Shown in pieces: positions 45,201 to 57,362 of a stretch of DNA of 64,000 bases. This DNA is from Phaeoceros laevis (lineage: Eukaryota > Anthocerotophyta > Anthocerotopsida > Notothyladales). The notes beneath the pieces are model-generated. The model saw nothing but the letters and a program-made list of their open reading frames with translations, was not told the origin of the DNA and ran no database searches. The translations under genes and the position numbers were made by a program. Each line of letters begins with the position of its first letter. The stretch's first letter is position 1. Location: the NCBI GenBank assembly GCA_049999765.1, contig JBNGIQ010009145.1, forward strand, positions 25,697 through 89,696, in the 5' to 3' direction.

Positions 45201-46348
45201 GGTGTGACGATTAGGGTTAATGTGGGCCATGCCAATATAAAAGCGAGCCTGAGTCTGTGCGTAGGATCTTTCATGTTAGGTTTGAATGCTGGGGTGCTTT
45301 CAAGGCGGAAAAACGGGGCTATACAGAGGAGTGAGTGTACTTTTCTCTAAGGCTGGCGAGCTGATGCTGCGTGCTGCGATTGTGGCCATAGGTAGTGTGG
45401 AAGGGTTGCTAGTGCGGTAGTGGATGACAATGATGACTGCAACTGATCTGACATTGTCTGGTTGCATGAGGAGTGGGAACTGAGATTTTATGTGCTGACA
45501 TTCAAGATACTGGGTGTATAGCAGTTTGCAGGTAAAAGTGAGGTTAGAGAAATGGGGCGCTTCCCTTTCTATGCGGTAAAGCGTGGGCGATGTGTTGCCA
45601 TCTTCAGTACGTGGGAGGAGTGTAACAGGATGGTGAAAAATTTTCGCAGGGCTCTTTTTTAGGGGTTTTTATAGTGTGGCCGAGGCTAAGGCATATTTGA
45701 GAAGAGGCGAGTATCAGGATGTGGTACGTGTTTATTTGTGAACTTTGAGTGATAGGCAGTGTGAAAAGTTTGCAAGACTTGTTACTAGAATGATACTTAT
45801 TCTTGGGGATGCTAGTAAGCTGATGAGGCTCAGGATCCTGTAGATAGTATCTGACAGTGAGTGTTTTGCGTAGGGCTACACTGCCGAAAGCAGCCAATAT
45901 AATTCAGCGGTTGTGGCACCGGTAAGTGGTTTGATTTTGCTGAAAGTTGTATGATTCAGTCAGGTAGTGTTGTGAGCAAGAAATCTAATGGACTGCTGGG
46001 TGAGTAAAGATTACATGATAATTGGGTATCTTTCACCTTGTAACTAGAACACAAGGGGCATGGATATGAGTATGCATTGCGTATCTTAAGTATACTATAG
46101 TATGCATTAGTATGGTGAAGAGGGACGTTTTTCAGCAGATGGGATACAGTTCGTGGACAGTATGTAGCTTGAAGGCTGATCTATGTATAAGTTGTTGGTG
46201 TTTATAAGACTGCAATTTTGTTGGTAAAGCTGTCTGATGATTGGGACCACATGTGGTAATTGGTGTGCAACTACCTGGATCATGCTGTGGATCATGCTGT
46301 GATATGCGTTTGTGTTGTCCCTTCTGTGATCAGGAATACGGGGGACAG
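45200..46348. other. Non-coding stretch, possible 5' part of the RNase H-like gene
   Basis: No further exon could be assigned with confidence, although the first RNase H exon at 46349 needs at least one upstream exon for its start codon. A GTATGCATT direct repeat near 46070-46110 is the only other structure seen. Confidence 0.4.
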
Positions 46349-46675
46349 AGGTGTTGCTATATGGAGTTTGATGGTGCGAGTCGGGGGTTGCCCAGAGTTG
46401 GTGGTGGAGGCTGTATCTTGTATAATGAGTCCCATGTGGTCGTAAGTGATCTGCTGTTGGCCTGTTAAAGATGATGGGTAAGGGTTGTGCTGGTGAGAAT
46501 ATGTGATGTTTTTGATTGTTGGAGATTGTAGATATATGAGCTGCGAGTTGGTTTGGGAAGTGTTACAAATAATGTTGCGGAATACTTAGCCCTGATTCAC
46601 GGAATGAGAACCGCTTTACATCTCGGTATAAAGAGGTTGCGAGCTATGGGTGATTCTCAGCTGGTTATCTGCCAG
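46349..46675 (+). CDS. RNase H-like host gene, two internal exons
   Basis: Exon 46349-46441 (31 codons) and exon 46532-46675 (48 codons) are both phase 0, bounded by GGGGGACAG|, |GTAAGT, GATTGTAG| and |GTATGT. Joined, they give the first three parts of an RNase HI fold: MEFDGASRGLP (first Asp), NNVAEYLALIHGM (Glu) and RAMGDSQLVICQV (second Asp). This matches plant single-domain RNase H-like proteins rather than retroelement RNase H. The last catalytic Asp exon is absent: 120 bases downstream an L1 fragment begins, so the gene is interrupted or its next exon lies beyond about 2 kb. Upstream exons were not found. Substrate would be RNA-DNA hybrids if active. Confidence 0.72.
46442..46531 (+). 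other. Intron of RNase H-like gene (90 nt)
   Basis: Begins GTAAGT and ends TTGTAG. Removing it restores the conserved core between GGGCILYNESHVV and IYELRVGLGSVTNN. Confidence 0.7.
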
Positions 46676-46809
46676 GTATGTGATCAATATCGTACTGTAT
46701 TTTGGTTGGAGGATCATATGGGTGAGATGGACGCATTCAGTACGCATATCTGCATGTCCTACCAAGCTGACCACTCTTCCACGCAACACCTCTTCGTTTG
46801 CTGTTAGCC

Positions 46810-47459
46810 CTATAATGGTCTCTCCATCAACAGCCGGGTCGAGCCATCTCCAGAAATCATTCCTGTGACGCGAAGATTTGGCTCCTGGCAGCAGCCTAAC
46901 ACTACCCGGACTAGTTGTATCTTGTTGTTGTAGACCGTTACCCTTTCTATGGAGTCCTTCAGGCCCGCCACGAGGAATCCGACCCCTCGCAGGACCTCCA
47001 AGACACTAGAGACAGTGTCTTCAACCGTTTTCTCAGAATTCCACATGTGAAGCAGCTGAAGGCCTCCATCTTCACCCTCTTCCACCAGCAATTGTTCTCC
47101 CCCAATGCCGTCTCTCCGTATCTCTATGTCAATAAGTGACCACTAAGTTCCTTTTCTGCTGGCAGACCAGGGGATTCCAGCATGGCCATAATCTCGATGA
47201 CCTCTGGCCTTTCATTTTCAAAAACCAAGGTACGTGGCGTTATGTGAACTTCAGCAGGTAGCCTTGTTGCCTCGCCATTTACAGTTTCTCCATTCCCAAG
47301 CTCCGGCGCCTTTTTCTTTTTAACGAAGGTGGGAGTATTCTCTCTCAGGGACTTTCCAGTTGCAGTGTTCTGCCCACAAAGGTGCGCAGCAGGGATGATA
47401 CCTGGGGACCTCTTGTCCCTGCCTCTCTTTGAGAATCCTTCTTTTCTGTCCCAGTCCAT
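46810..47459 (-). pseudogene. L1 third ORF (ORFx), copy 3, frame-broken
   Basis: The ATG at 47459 follows the ORF1 TGA after one base (TGAGATG), like the TAG-ATG junction in the plus-strand copy. The first frame (112 residues) contains LVFENERPEVIEIMAMLESP. After a frame change the second part (47091-46810) contains LQLLHMWNSEKTVEDTVSSV and LEVLRGVGFLVAG, which line up with the central block of the other two third ORFs. Decayed. Confidence 0.5.
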
Positions 47460-47460
47460 C

Positions 47461-48780
47461 TCAAATGGTCTTAACAGTAGCTCTTTCCTCCATCTGCTCT
47501 TCCGAAGATGAGGGTTTCAGAGGGGTGCCAACACATTCTTCTGCACAGATGTCACCACTGCCTACCTGGACATCTGCCACAGACTCCAGCTGGAGCACCT
47601 CCTTAAGGGAGCTGTCCCCACCCTGCGTTTCCACTTCCATTTCATTCGCCTTTGCTGTGCTGTTCTGCCTTGTAGCAGCCTTGTCCGAGTCTTCTGGTAC
47701 CTTCCTGAACACAGCGTGCTTAGTTGGCTTCTTAGGACTGTTTTTAGAGTGCGTGACCACCCTCCACTCTTCTCTGTTTTTCTTGGGCTCAGGCACTGCT
47801 ATCTCTTCTAACTTGCCTTTGTTTTTTGCAGCTACCCATTCCAGAAGACTGCCCTTCTTCCCCTTCAGGGAAATTTTCCCTGGGACTGTGACTTTAATGT
47901 CCTCTCCCCATTCAATGTACTCCGACAAGGCCTTGGCCAGCATCCGTGTGCTAAGCGGTATCACTCCTCTTACCCCCTGTCCGTCCTTGATTAGCTCCTT
48001 AAGTCTCTGTTTGCTGATCCAATTGTCCTGTCTCTCCTCTATTGTATCAAAGTCCTCAACTTGCACAGTTCCCATAAAGTATAGATATTGTGTATCCTCC
48101 TGGATTCTGTGGGACACAACATGTTTGTGCATGATTTCCACCATTTGGTCTACATTCGTTTTCCCCAGTTCTGGGAAGTCTTTCCTGATCATTTCCCTCA
48201 TCCTTTGCTCTGCTCTGTCCCAGGCAGTTTCAGGGCTGCAGCTTCTTTGGTTCTGTCCTGCCACCGGCCATAGAGGAAACACCATCCTCTGACTACGAGT
48301 GGGTATCCAGATCTCTTTAGCTTCCTTGTGTTTCCTCCATAGCAGAACTCCCGTTTTGATCACAGTCACTTCTGCCTGTACTTGGTCCCTAAACAGACCT
48401 TTCCCAATACGGCAGTTTGCTGCATTCGCTGTTTCAGATAGAGCATGAGGGGCCCTGCTTGGCCTTGCAAATCCTGGCAAAAACTGTCCTTCTTGCTTGA
48501 CCAGTGTTTGCCCTAATAGCTTGGCTTTCCAAGGTTGCTGTGCAGGATGACCTTTCTGGAGATGCTCCTTGCTTCCACAGATTCTATACCTTGGGATTTT
48601 TATGGATGGAGTCTAACGGCGTGGAATATTATGTCTGCGAAAGGCAGGATAGCGGAGCCATATGTAGGAGGTAAGCCCATGTTGATGGCATGGACTAGCA
48701 TCTTGTATGCAGTCTGAGTTATGTAGTAAAACCCGTATGTACTCGACCTCTTTTATGACCATCCGACCTTTACTGTTGGA
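47461..48780 (-). pseudogene. L1 ORF1 fragment
   Basis: An open frame of 339 residues ends at 47461. It is homologous to the plus-strand ORF1: PGFARPSRAPH matches PGFEGARAAQG, SHRIQEDTQYLYFMGTVQVE matches AHRHDASITYLYFVA, and EEWRVVTHSKN matches GEWRVVTRHKA. Further upstream (about 48535-48610) a degenerate knuckle, RYRICGSKEHLQKGHP, has lost its last Cys. Frame shifts precede it, and recognisable similarity ends by about 48800. The long antisense frame at 47429-48292 is its shadow. Confidence 0.78.
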
Positions 48781-48799
48781 AAAAACAATCCACATACCA

Positions 48800-51700
48800 C
48801 CTGCATCCCGGCCCCAACAAATATCTTACAAATAATACGTACAAGTAGACAAGCATTTATACATCTTTCGACAGCACCACTTACCATCCTCCAGGACTAA
48901 CCATTGCCTCACCAGCTAGATTTACAGACTTATAGTGTTGCAATGCATGTTTGAAGATCTCTAGCTTACATCCTACAAACCGGCCAAGACAAACTCATAT
49001 GATTACTTTCCATACAGAAGTACCACGAACTTGTTGCTAGACATATTTTTTCTTGATTGAGAAAAACTTACTGTCTGATGAAGACCAGCTTGGCCAACTA
49101 GCACATCTTTAACGACAACATAATATCCGTAAAAGCAATGTACACACCAGAGTCAACCAATACCTAAGAGATTGCACTATCTCATATGAGATGTGGCGGC
49201 TTCTCCACAACAGTTCAGTACAGGGCTGCTATATTCTTTCTCAGTTCCGAACAATAGAATCAGGATCCACCGTCTCCTGCCCTACAAATGACTGCAATGA
49301 ACTGCAAAGAGGCTTGTAGCTTCCAGGTCTTCACACTCTCTTTCACTTTAAGACTGCATTTTACGTCATACATAGAACCTGTACTGAGAAAAGCAACTTA
49401 CTCAAACAACTTAGTTACACACCTCCGTAATGGTAACCAAATGTAACCACACAAACATCCCGACCTGCTGCGACAGTGTTCAAGCTTCCTCTGGTACAGC
49501 TGAATACACGAAATGATGGATTGGTCAGATACAACCCTCACATTTACTTGCAACAAGGGATGGGTATACACCTTTTGTTCCCAAACCAGCTCGAGCAGTT
49601 CGTTCTCGCTCGTTTGATGAGCGATTCTGGGCTGACTTTCTGCTGGCTGCCTCAAGCTCATATCTGATCCAGCCACACCTTCAAGTCCCTTGAAATGGTC
49701 CACAGCACCATTGGAACGTCTCTATTCACTGTTAGCCTGTGTCAAGCAGGACGCCGTGTCAAAAAGCGCTGGTTGCAAAGACAAGAACCAAATTCTCGAC
49801 CAGAGTAAGATTAATGAGCACCATACAGTCACCTGCATTGGATATATGGAGAAAGACTCCTAGTTACCAGCATGTCAGGTTACAAAATCTTAAAGAGTTC
49901 TGTAGCCCAACTGATAAAGAGAACCACAGACACTTCTCGGCACGCAAGAGTAGGGTTTGCAATAAACAACCTTGTGTGCACTCTCCAGGGCACGCCACCT
50001 TTAGAATGGACACAAACGTACATGTCATTCAATCTGGTTAACAAACGGCGGAAAACACCAGCCGCACGATCTGTGCCAAAGCAGTCTCTGAATCAACATG
50101 TGTCACTTTGAATGCAAAGAAACCACGTACGTAGAAGGACAGCAGTGCTAGGAGCTAGATTCATAAGTTTTGCTATGGCCTCCAGAGTTTACCCCTTCGC
50201 AATAACTTCCAAATATATTTTCCTCATAGGTGACTGGGGTAGCAAGTCCTCATCTCAAAACTGTTCCTAAACTAAGCATGTTGACCGCCTTGGCCTCCAG
50301 ACATACGATTTCGCACAAGTCCACTAGCTGAACTCGTAGAAGAAGCGAATTTGAAATCCTTTCATAAACATCTGTAAAAAATTCTCTGTAGCTTCCTATG
50401 GCACGTCCACGTTATCATGTCAGTCTCAAACCACACAAACTTCATTTCAGTGGCTATATGCAATTCATACCACATTGTCAAAGACACACAGGGTGTGCCT
50501 AGCTGTTTCTTGCATAACAATGTTCTCCAGACAAGTTACTGTTGACACAGCCTGTACCAGGTTAATATGTCCCCAGCTGCATCAGCAGATATTCAGTAGT
50601 TCAATCCTTCAAGTGCGACTGCAAGTATGTACGCAAGGAAACACAAGGAGGAGGTGGACTCAGCAACACTTGAGCAGCTGTGCAACCTGCAGCTTGGTCA
50701 CAAACAATCCTGGCCTGATACTGACACCACCACCGCTTTCAGTTTATCTATTCACGCGCTTGAGCACCCATTGATGTCCAATCTGCAAATGGCTGCTCAG
50801 TCACAAACATGAACACCAAAACAAAGATGCATGACAACCAAAATATCGTCCACAGCAGGCACTTCAGAAGGATACATATCCTGGACGGCCGCTCAGTCTA
50901 CCCACTTTCCTAAAAGGCATATCGTCCCTACATAGAAATTCTACACAAATCTACGCATGCAACTTCAAGCTCCTTACATTCTACTCATCTGCCCGTCGAT
51001 CTTCAGTTTTTCCTATGACCATTTCCGTTACAAGCCATATTTCCCTCTTTGGGTACCCCTCCTGCGAGCCATCTCCTCTAAATTCAGACTCATTCCTCTG
51101 CGCTCTCCTCACGCGACCAACCTCGTCTTCAAACCTGCTCAAGCCCAGCAGCATTTACCTATCAGAAACATGGTGATCACACGGAGCGGACGTAACACGC
51201 AGCCATTACATCGGGCAACACCGATTCCAGTACCCATCCAACCCCCGCCGATGACAAGACTCAGGCAAACCATTCCATTACCAATGCCACACCCGCGGCC
51301 ATTACCTCTGCCACAGGTCACCTCCTCCACCGCTGCACAATACTCAAATTACTATGCCCCTGATTCTGAAGAAGATTCTCAATCAACTGGCCCGGATTCT
51401 TCATGAAATTCATGTACAACCATAGCATCCTCGACTACAACATCGTCTACCAGCACCCAAGACAGCCTGTCAGTGGAGTTCTGAAGCTGATGTGAGTGCA
51501 TACGCCTCATACTAGGTATACGCAGGCTATCACGATTCACATTTTTAACACTTTCTGCGTCTTCAGTCTGTCACTTGCAGATCGACCGCACCATCGATGG
51601 TGACCCCGTGTTTTGAGAGCTATTGCCCGTAACTTACGTGCTGCAGACACTCAGGTGCTGCAAACACAATTTGCTCGTGCTTTTGCCTGCAAAACCAATC

Positions 51701-52668
51701 AGTACTTGTACTTGTGCTTGTGTATCAATCCTTATGCTTGGGTTCACTCATCAGGCAGTAATTGTATTGGGAAGAGCAAAGTGCCATCAAATCCGAGGAT
51801 TAATAGCATGAGCCCGCAATTGTATTGAAACAAGTAAAGTGCCATCAAATCCGTGACTCAGTACAAATCTTAGGAAGACAAGCTTGGCAATTGATTGCAC
51901 TCATAGCAGGATTTTAGCTTACAAATCATGATTCTACCATGTTCCATGCCTTTTTCCACGACATGGACAACCTGTCACCACACTAAACCTCGAATTCATT
52001 ACCTCTACATAGCCAATGATGCTACGCGAGACCCCTTCACGCAGTATCACAGCTATGAAAAAGAGATGACTTCCAAGTAATAACAATCCAAGGAGGGAGC
52101 AAGCCCAGGTTGCCGAGATTCACTACGATGCGCCACGCAAGCTCACCTGGTAAGTGCCCAGTCTAGTTTTACATACGATACAATGATGTCTGTAACCCCG
52201 CTACATTATGAGATATTATGTTCCAGTCCTGTCTCACTAATAATTTCTGAGGTCTACTCCATTATGCCTAACTCTAGCAGCTCGATTGCCCTACTGAGGA
52301 TCCGGCCTCCACGACACGCATACGCTGTCCAGGCTGCCCTACCCAGTGGAAACTCACTCTCAACTGTCATTACAGAACTACAAAGTACTTTATATCCAAA
52401 ATAACCAATGTACTGCCTTGTGAAATTAGTATTTGAAATCCCTTGGATCCCGTGTGACATAGTCTGTTGGATAGCAAAACATAAACTTTATGAGTTTCTA
52501 AGTTTCCTTGACCAATGTTCGAGACGAAGTTATCATAAGACATCGTGCTCCTAAATGAACCTAATAAATTCAAATGTATGGGTCGTGAATAGTTAAAAAG
52601 ATAATGACAAAGTTTTTTTGGATGGATGTATCGCATGCCAACCATAGCTAAACCATCCTTTCACTTTA
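48800..52668. other. Intergenic stretch, no convincing gene
   Basis: Open frames here are short, overlap on both strands, lack domains and do not join by good splice signals. The downstream exon expected for the RNase H-like gene was not found. The only region with any character is 51171-51406. Confidence 0.45.
51171..51406 (+). CDS. Possible Gag-leader-like short ORF
   Basis: From an internal ATG the frame encodes MVITRSGRNTQP, then a Pro/Arg-rich segment (PIPVPIQPPPMTRLRQ) and an acidic end (YYAPDSEEDSQSTGPDSS). T-R-S-G near the N-terminus followed by Pro-rich sequence is common at the start of Ty3/gypsy Gag proteins, but no pol follows. It may be a retroelement scrap or chance. Confidence 0.25.
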
Positions 52669-52746
52669 GAGAAAAACGGTGTCTACCCTAGTTCAACGAG
52701 AAAAACGGTGTCTACCCTAGTTCAACGGTGACTACCCTAGTTCAAC
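52669..52746. repeat. 29-bp tandem repeat, 2.7 copies
   Basis: The unit GAGAAAAACGGTGTCTACCC + TAGTTCAAC occurs at 52669 and 52698. A shortened third copy from 52727 lacks the first nine bases. The first two copies are identical. Confidence 0.92.
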
Positions 52747-52919
52747 CTGGGAGCCAAGCAAAATGGGTGACCAGCGGCATACAGATATCGGAATCACTTT
52801 ACTGTACCCGTTCGCATGCGGGTGCCCTTATCCGGGGCAAGGGGGACCCTTTATGGGACCGGTAACCTCCTCAAATACACACACACACACAGACGGAGTT
52901 GTAGGAGGATCATGAGCCT

Positions 52920-54973
52920 GAACCGGATGAAAACGAGGTTGTGGCCATGTTCCTGCAAAGCATGTCCAACACCGATTTAGCTGAGTTCCTGGCAACCAGG
53001 TTAGGTGATCAGACAGACAATGAAGATGCATCAATACCTGGTAATCTGGTAAACGAAGGAGGGACCATGAAGGATGGGGATACCTCTGCTCTATTGGAGA
53101 GTAGTGTGACTAGACACCATTCTGAGTTCTTCTCAGCAGAACAGTCTTGGTCATCTGATGCAGAAGAAGTGACTAGACCAGAGGTTGAACCTACGCCCAT
53201 AGTGCACCAATCTTGAGCAGCCTGGAATGGAGTCAGAAAGAGGTGATCAGACCGGTTCTCACGTTGGGCAGTCCTGTAGCATGTGCCCAGACCACTCATG
53301 TGTCAGAAAGAGTTGTATCTCTTGTGGAGTTGAGGGATGTGCCCGAACGTATGAGCAAATAAAGGATGGGAGCTGGGATTTTTACTGCAAGTACCTTGGG
53401 TATGTGCCCTGTGTGACGAGAAACCTAAGGCGGATATCTTTGAGGACGCTGCTGCCCTACACTTTATCAAAACCAGACGAATCCCAGGGGCATGTCAGTA
53501 CAAAACAGGAGCACAATAGCAGCGAAGGGCAAAAAGTATGTCTGGAGGCCTGAGGTGCGGTTGATCATGAAGTTGGGCAGCAAGCTACATGGAGATCGCG
53601 TTGTCCCCACCCGTATTGAGAGAGATGCCATTATCAGTGACCTGCATTCATGAGGGCACCTTGATGGTAACAGAATACAGCATGCGGTTGTGTCAAACTA
53701 CTTCTGGCCTGGAATGCAAGCTGATGTGCGAAGGGTAGTCGGAAGTTGTGGGTGTTTGCCCATAAGTACAAACTCAATGTGGTGGCTCCATGAAAGCCTA
53801 TGCCGATTCCAGCCAGACCATTTGACTTGGTGGCAATAGATCTCATGACATTGACCAGGTCATATTCGGGTAAAGAGGTACCTCATTACTGTCATAGACT
53901 ACTTGAGTAAATGGCCCGAGGCTAAGACAGTCCCAGGAAGACGGGGTTGTGGAGGTGGCAGCTTTCATAGAGGAGTTCATCATTTCGAGATTTAGGTGTC
54001 CGATTGAAATCATAACCGACCAAGGGAGGGAGTTCCGAGGGGCAGTCAACTCACGCGGGGACGGATAATCCATAGGAGGACATCGGCTTACAGAGCCCAA
54101 GCCAATGGGCTGGTGGAAAACCTAAACAAAACAGCCGGGCGAGCCTTAGCAGCAACTCTGGAAGGACACGACATCAAAACGTGGGAGAAGGGCTTGTTAG
54201 ATTTTCTCACAGGTTATCGAGGCTTCAGACACTCCTCCACAGGCAAGAGGCTAGCCATGGGAAGGCCGATGAGACTCCCCTCGAAATTCCACGCACAGCC
54301 TCGTCCCCTGATTCCAGACACGGACCCTGAGGCACTAGAGCAACACATGACTTGCTTGGTCGCCAGTCTTGCATTCCTACAGGCACAGGCACTTGAGGCA
54401 GTGCTTAGGCGCCAGGTTAGGAAAGTGCAAGAATACAACAGGAGGCGTGCTGTTACCGAGCATGGGGGCAGTGATTAGTTTTTTAAAGGTGACATGGTTT
54501 GGTTGAGGGATGCCAACCTCCCGAGGAACAAACTGAAACAACAGTACTTGGGTCCATACTACATCCAGCGGTTTGTCGGGGCACAAAGGCAAGCAGTCGA
54601 GTTGAGCCTAGACGGACAGCAGTTCATCGTTCACAGTATTGAGCATATACACCATTACCACACTTCAGGGCGTTTTGGTAAGTTGCCGAGTACCTCAAAT
54701 GCTGCTGGCCTTGACCATCCAGTGCTGAATGCAGACCAGACCGAGGCGGGTGGTGAGGCGAAGGTGGGTGGTGCTCCCCGTGGTGTAGTCCCTGCGCAAG
54801 GCCAGACCTGGGACGAGGTGGTCGCCCCCGAAGCCAGAGCTCAGGTGAACCAAGCTGTGGCCACTGATGTTCAATGTCGCAGGCGGGCCGTATGGATCTC
54901 CATTCGCACACCAGGCCCGGCCCCAGTGAATCCTACTCCATCACCACAGCAGCGTGGCGTTGTTGTTCTATAG
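52920..54973 (+). pseudogene. Gypsy-like pol 3' part: PHD-like Cys-rich segment and integrase
   Basis: 52920-53216 encodes an acidic stretch (EPEPDENEVVAMFLQS). 53260-53420 is Cys-rich (CSMCPDHSCVRKSCISCGVE, then SWDFYC, then CALCDEKPKADIFED in another frame), spaced like a PHD finger. Integrase follows in pieces: the Zn-region GHLDGNRIQHAVVSNYFWPG (53650-53710), core VIDYLSKWPEAKTV (53890-53930), and NGLVENLNKTAGRAL with the catalytic Glu (54106-54150). A post-integrase segment DMVWLRDANLPRNKLKQQYL starts at 54490. Many stops and frame shifts separate the parts. Elements with a PHD-like finger before integrase are, as I recall, typical of green-algal genomes; that recollection is not checked. 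Confidence 0.7.
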
Positions 54974-55036
54974 CCATTACCTCCTCAAGCTACCACGGAG
55001 GAGCGGGCATCTCTACTGCAGTTGAAGGGGAGGGGC

Positions 55037-55076
55037 CATTCAGTCGGCGATTGCGGGGCATTCAGTCGGCGATTGC
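55037..55076. repeat. 22-bp direct duplication near the gypsy 3' end
   Basis: CATTCAGTCGGCGATTGC occurs at 55037 and at 55059, separated by GGGG. Confidence 0.9.
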
Positions 55077-55105
55077 AGTTTGGCTCTTGCCATACTGAGG
55101 GGGCA

Positions 55106-55379
55106 TGCCACAATCTTGTCCGCTGTCAAACCGGAGATGCCCTCTTAAATTTCACACAGACGAATTTTCCAGGCCACAGGAGCGGGTGGAAATGGGGTAG
55201 GCAGATTTGTTAAACAACGCGAGGTCTGGCAGGACCAAATCCCGGTTAAAGCTGTCGATAATGTTTTTAATCAAGAGGTAGAGTAGCAACATCCCAACCT
55301 TCTTACCCAATGAAATGGCTCTTCATATGGATGAAGCGCCATTTCCAGCAATTAGGCTGATGGTGGCAAGCCAGACGCC
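55106..55379. other. Possible gypsy 3' LTR and 3' flank of the DUF616 gene
   Basis: It begins TGCCACAATC after the purine tract. No second LTR is available for comparison. No coding was recognised before the DUF616 stop codon at 55380. Confidence 0.4.
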
Positions 55380-57362
55380 TTATTTGGGCCCCCGCAGACC
55401 CATCCCAGCCCTGCTCTCTAGCCTTACGCCACCAGATGTTAGCTCGCCCCAGTTCTTCACCCACTCCACTTGGGACGAGTGCTCCCGGGTGTGTTTGTGC
55501 ATAATTGTTAGTGCGTTGTATTCACAATTGGGAAACATGAAAAATGGGAAAGACCCATTGAGCCTGTATAGAACGTACCCGAAGCTCAGTTGATCCCTAG
55601 GAGTGAACTTGTCCACCTCGTTAAACCACAAGCAGCTAAACAAATTTGTCAAGGGGGTGTGTTCCCGAATAATAATAGCACCCTCCGGAACATCTGCAAG
55701 TGAAGCAACCATACATCAAACACTGTGCACACCAAGGACCTGATGGCTCATGCTCCAAAGCCAGCATTCACCATCTCACCGCTGATCAGGGGCAGCTTCT
55801 TCACACTCCAAGCTTCCAATCCTTCCTCCCTGTATATTTCCATGTGCCTGTCAATGAGGGGGCGAGCATATCGCTTCCGACGCTTGTTGGACTCCGCCTC
55901 ATCATACACACTCCTATGGTGCTTGTGACAGGCTATCGCAAATATGTTTCTGTCTCTCCACAAATATCTATACCAAGACGTCACACTTAATTTGTTGTAA
56001 GGCCCCCAAAATTAATGCTCACGCAGCTATACCTGCAGTACTCAATCTTACCTTTCTAAGATAAGAACTGGATCGATGGTGAGCTCCATTTTCCCGTCAA
56101 TCCAGATGCTGTACCGTGTCTGGGGGAACATTCTGTGCGCTAGCAGTTTTGGCAGTTTCCCGTTTCTTCTTGGTTCATCGTAAGGGAGGTTGTGGAGTAC
56201 GACAAGCCTCCAGATTCCAGCCCACCTGCCTTGGTAAGAGTCCTCTATAACGAGGTGACCAGCTGCTGCAAGGCTCTGCAAGGACTTCTCATTTACTACC
56301 ATGATGAAACAGAAGAGCCGCTTGGAATACTGGCTAATATTTGATGGCTGATGCGGCAGATCATAAGCATCAAATATGCCTGATGCCACTACAAACCGAC
56401 AGTTTTTCAGATAGTTGGTGTCCCACGAGTCCATGTCAGCTCCTGAATCCCCAACAAAACCACAATGAACCTGCAATCAACTGGTCATTCTCCACGGACA
56501 TGAAGCCCAGCTCAGACCAGCTATCTACAAGAGCTAGCTTCAATCCATCACATGTTGCACACCTGCCAATCACATACCCCACGCCTCAATTTCAACGTCG
56601 GCATGAGACTAGGAACTGTCTACCTTCATGTGCCTCCTGATTTTGAAGCTCCCGTCCCTCTCCTTCCAAGTCTGATCGCCACCAAATAGAGGGATTGAAG
56701 ACGGCGACAAATTTCCAGCAGGTTCATCATGCTTCACGTATGTTAGCTTTCGAGGGTAAAGGTCATTGAATCTAGAAGAAACCACCTTAACCTTATGGGG
56801 ATTGTCCACCAGGGGTATTGGGCATCCTGAGCGAGAACACAAAAATAAGGGCTGAATCAACTCTCGGCGCGGGGGACCTACCTTGAATAAAGAAAAGAAG
56901 AAGACACAATACGATGGCCGTATAAAGGTGCCGAACTCCTAGGCACTTACGGTGGATGGGTTTATTAGAAAGTGCTGCCGAATCAAGCGCAACGTGCACC
57001 CAGCGTTGCTTCTTGCATCGAGCTGCACGAGCAGAGACAAGTAACCCGTCAGACGGAAGTTCTAAGCGTGCAACTGACCTGGTACCTCAAGTTCATATGG
57101 ACCAGGATGAACTTTCGTAAGAGTGGGACCATCACGGTGGCACATGCTACATTCGGGTAGGGCGGGTGGCGGGGGGCGGGTTCGATGGTCCTTAACAGAT
57201 ACCGGATGTGCTCCTGGTGTCGCACGATAAAAAGACGGTTGCCCACACTAGTAGCGCCGCGAGAATGCAGGTGCAGATAGATAGCACAAACACCTGCAAG
57301 ATTCCATGTCGAGGAAGAGCCCTCGATGTATCGCCATGTAGCCCAAAACGCCTTGTTGCCAT
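55380..57362 (-). CDS. DUF616 family membrane glycosyltransferase-like protein, six exons
   Basis: Exons (minus): 57362-57203, 57022-56882, 56826-56624, 56470-56052, 55967-55780 and 55693-55380. All junctions are GT-AG and phases agree throughout, giving 474 residues. Exons 1 and 2 each hold a hydrophobic segment (VFVLSICTCILAALLVW; HLYTAIVLCLLLFF), so a type II Golgi-type anchor is likely. The DUF616 core is well conserved: PLFGGDQTWKERDGSFK, HCGFVGD, CRFVVASGIFDAYDLPHQPS, PYDEPRRNGKLPKLLAHRMF, YSIWIDGKMEL, HKHHRSVYDEA, KRRKRYARPLID, DVPEGAIIIREHTPL, CLWFNEVDKFTPRDQLSFG and PNCEYNA. The family includes Arabidopsis MUCI70 and TOD1; its biochemistry is not settled, and a Golgi role in cell-wall polysaccharides is the main proposal. 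The first two exons are less certain than the last four. Confidence 0.9.

Larger units (their letters stand above)
46800..48800 (-). mobile_element. L1 (family B) fragment, copy 3: ORF1 and third ORF only
   Basis: A minus-strand internal fragment homologous to 32.1-34.6 kb of the plus-strand L1. It includes ORF1 from the zinc knuckle onward and part of the third ORF, with no ORF2. It begins just after the RNase H-like exons. Confidence 0.75.
52900..55200 (+). mobile_element. Gypsy-like element remnant with integrase
   Basis: It retains an acidic segment, a Cys-rich PHD-like segment, integrase and a post-integrase domain. It ends with a purine tract (GAGGGGG, 55096-55103) and a TG at 55106 that may start a 3' LTR. 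No protease or RT was recognised. A CA-dinucleotide run lies at 52876-52890. Confidence 0.75.

Noticed and set aside
47429-48292. 287-residue plus-strand frame
   Set aside because: Antisense shadow of L1 ORF1, which has clear homologues on the other strand.
28223-48800. Idea that the minus-strand L1 fragments at 28-31 kb and 47-49 kb are two halves of one element split by insertions
   Set aside because: Both carry part of the third ORF, so they overlap in content and must be separate copies.
52183-52460. Overlapping open frames on both strands near 52.3 kb
   Set aside because: No domain, no splice-supported continuation, similar length on both strands.
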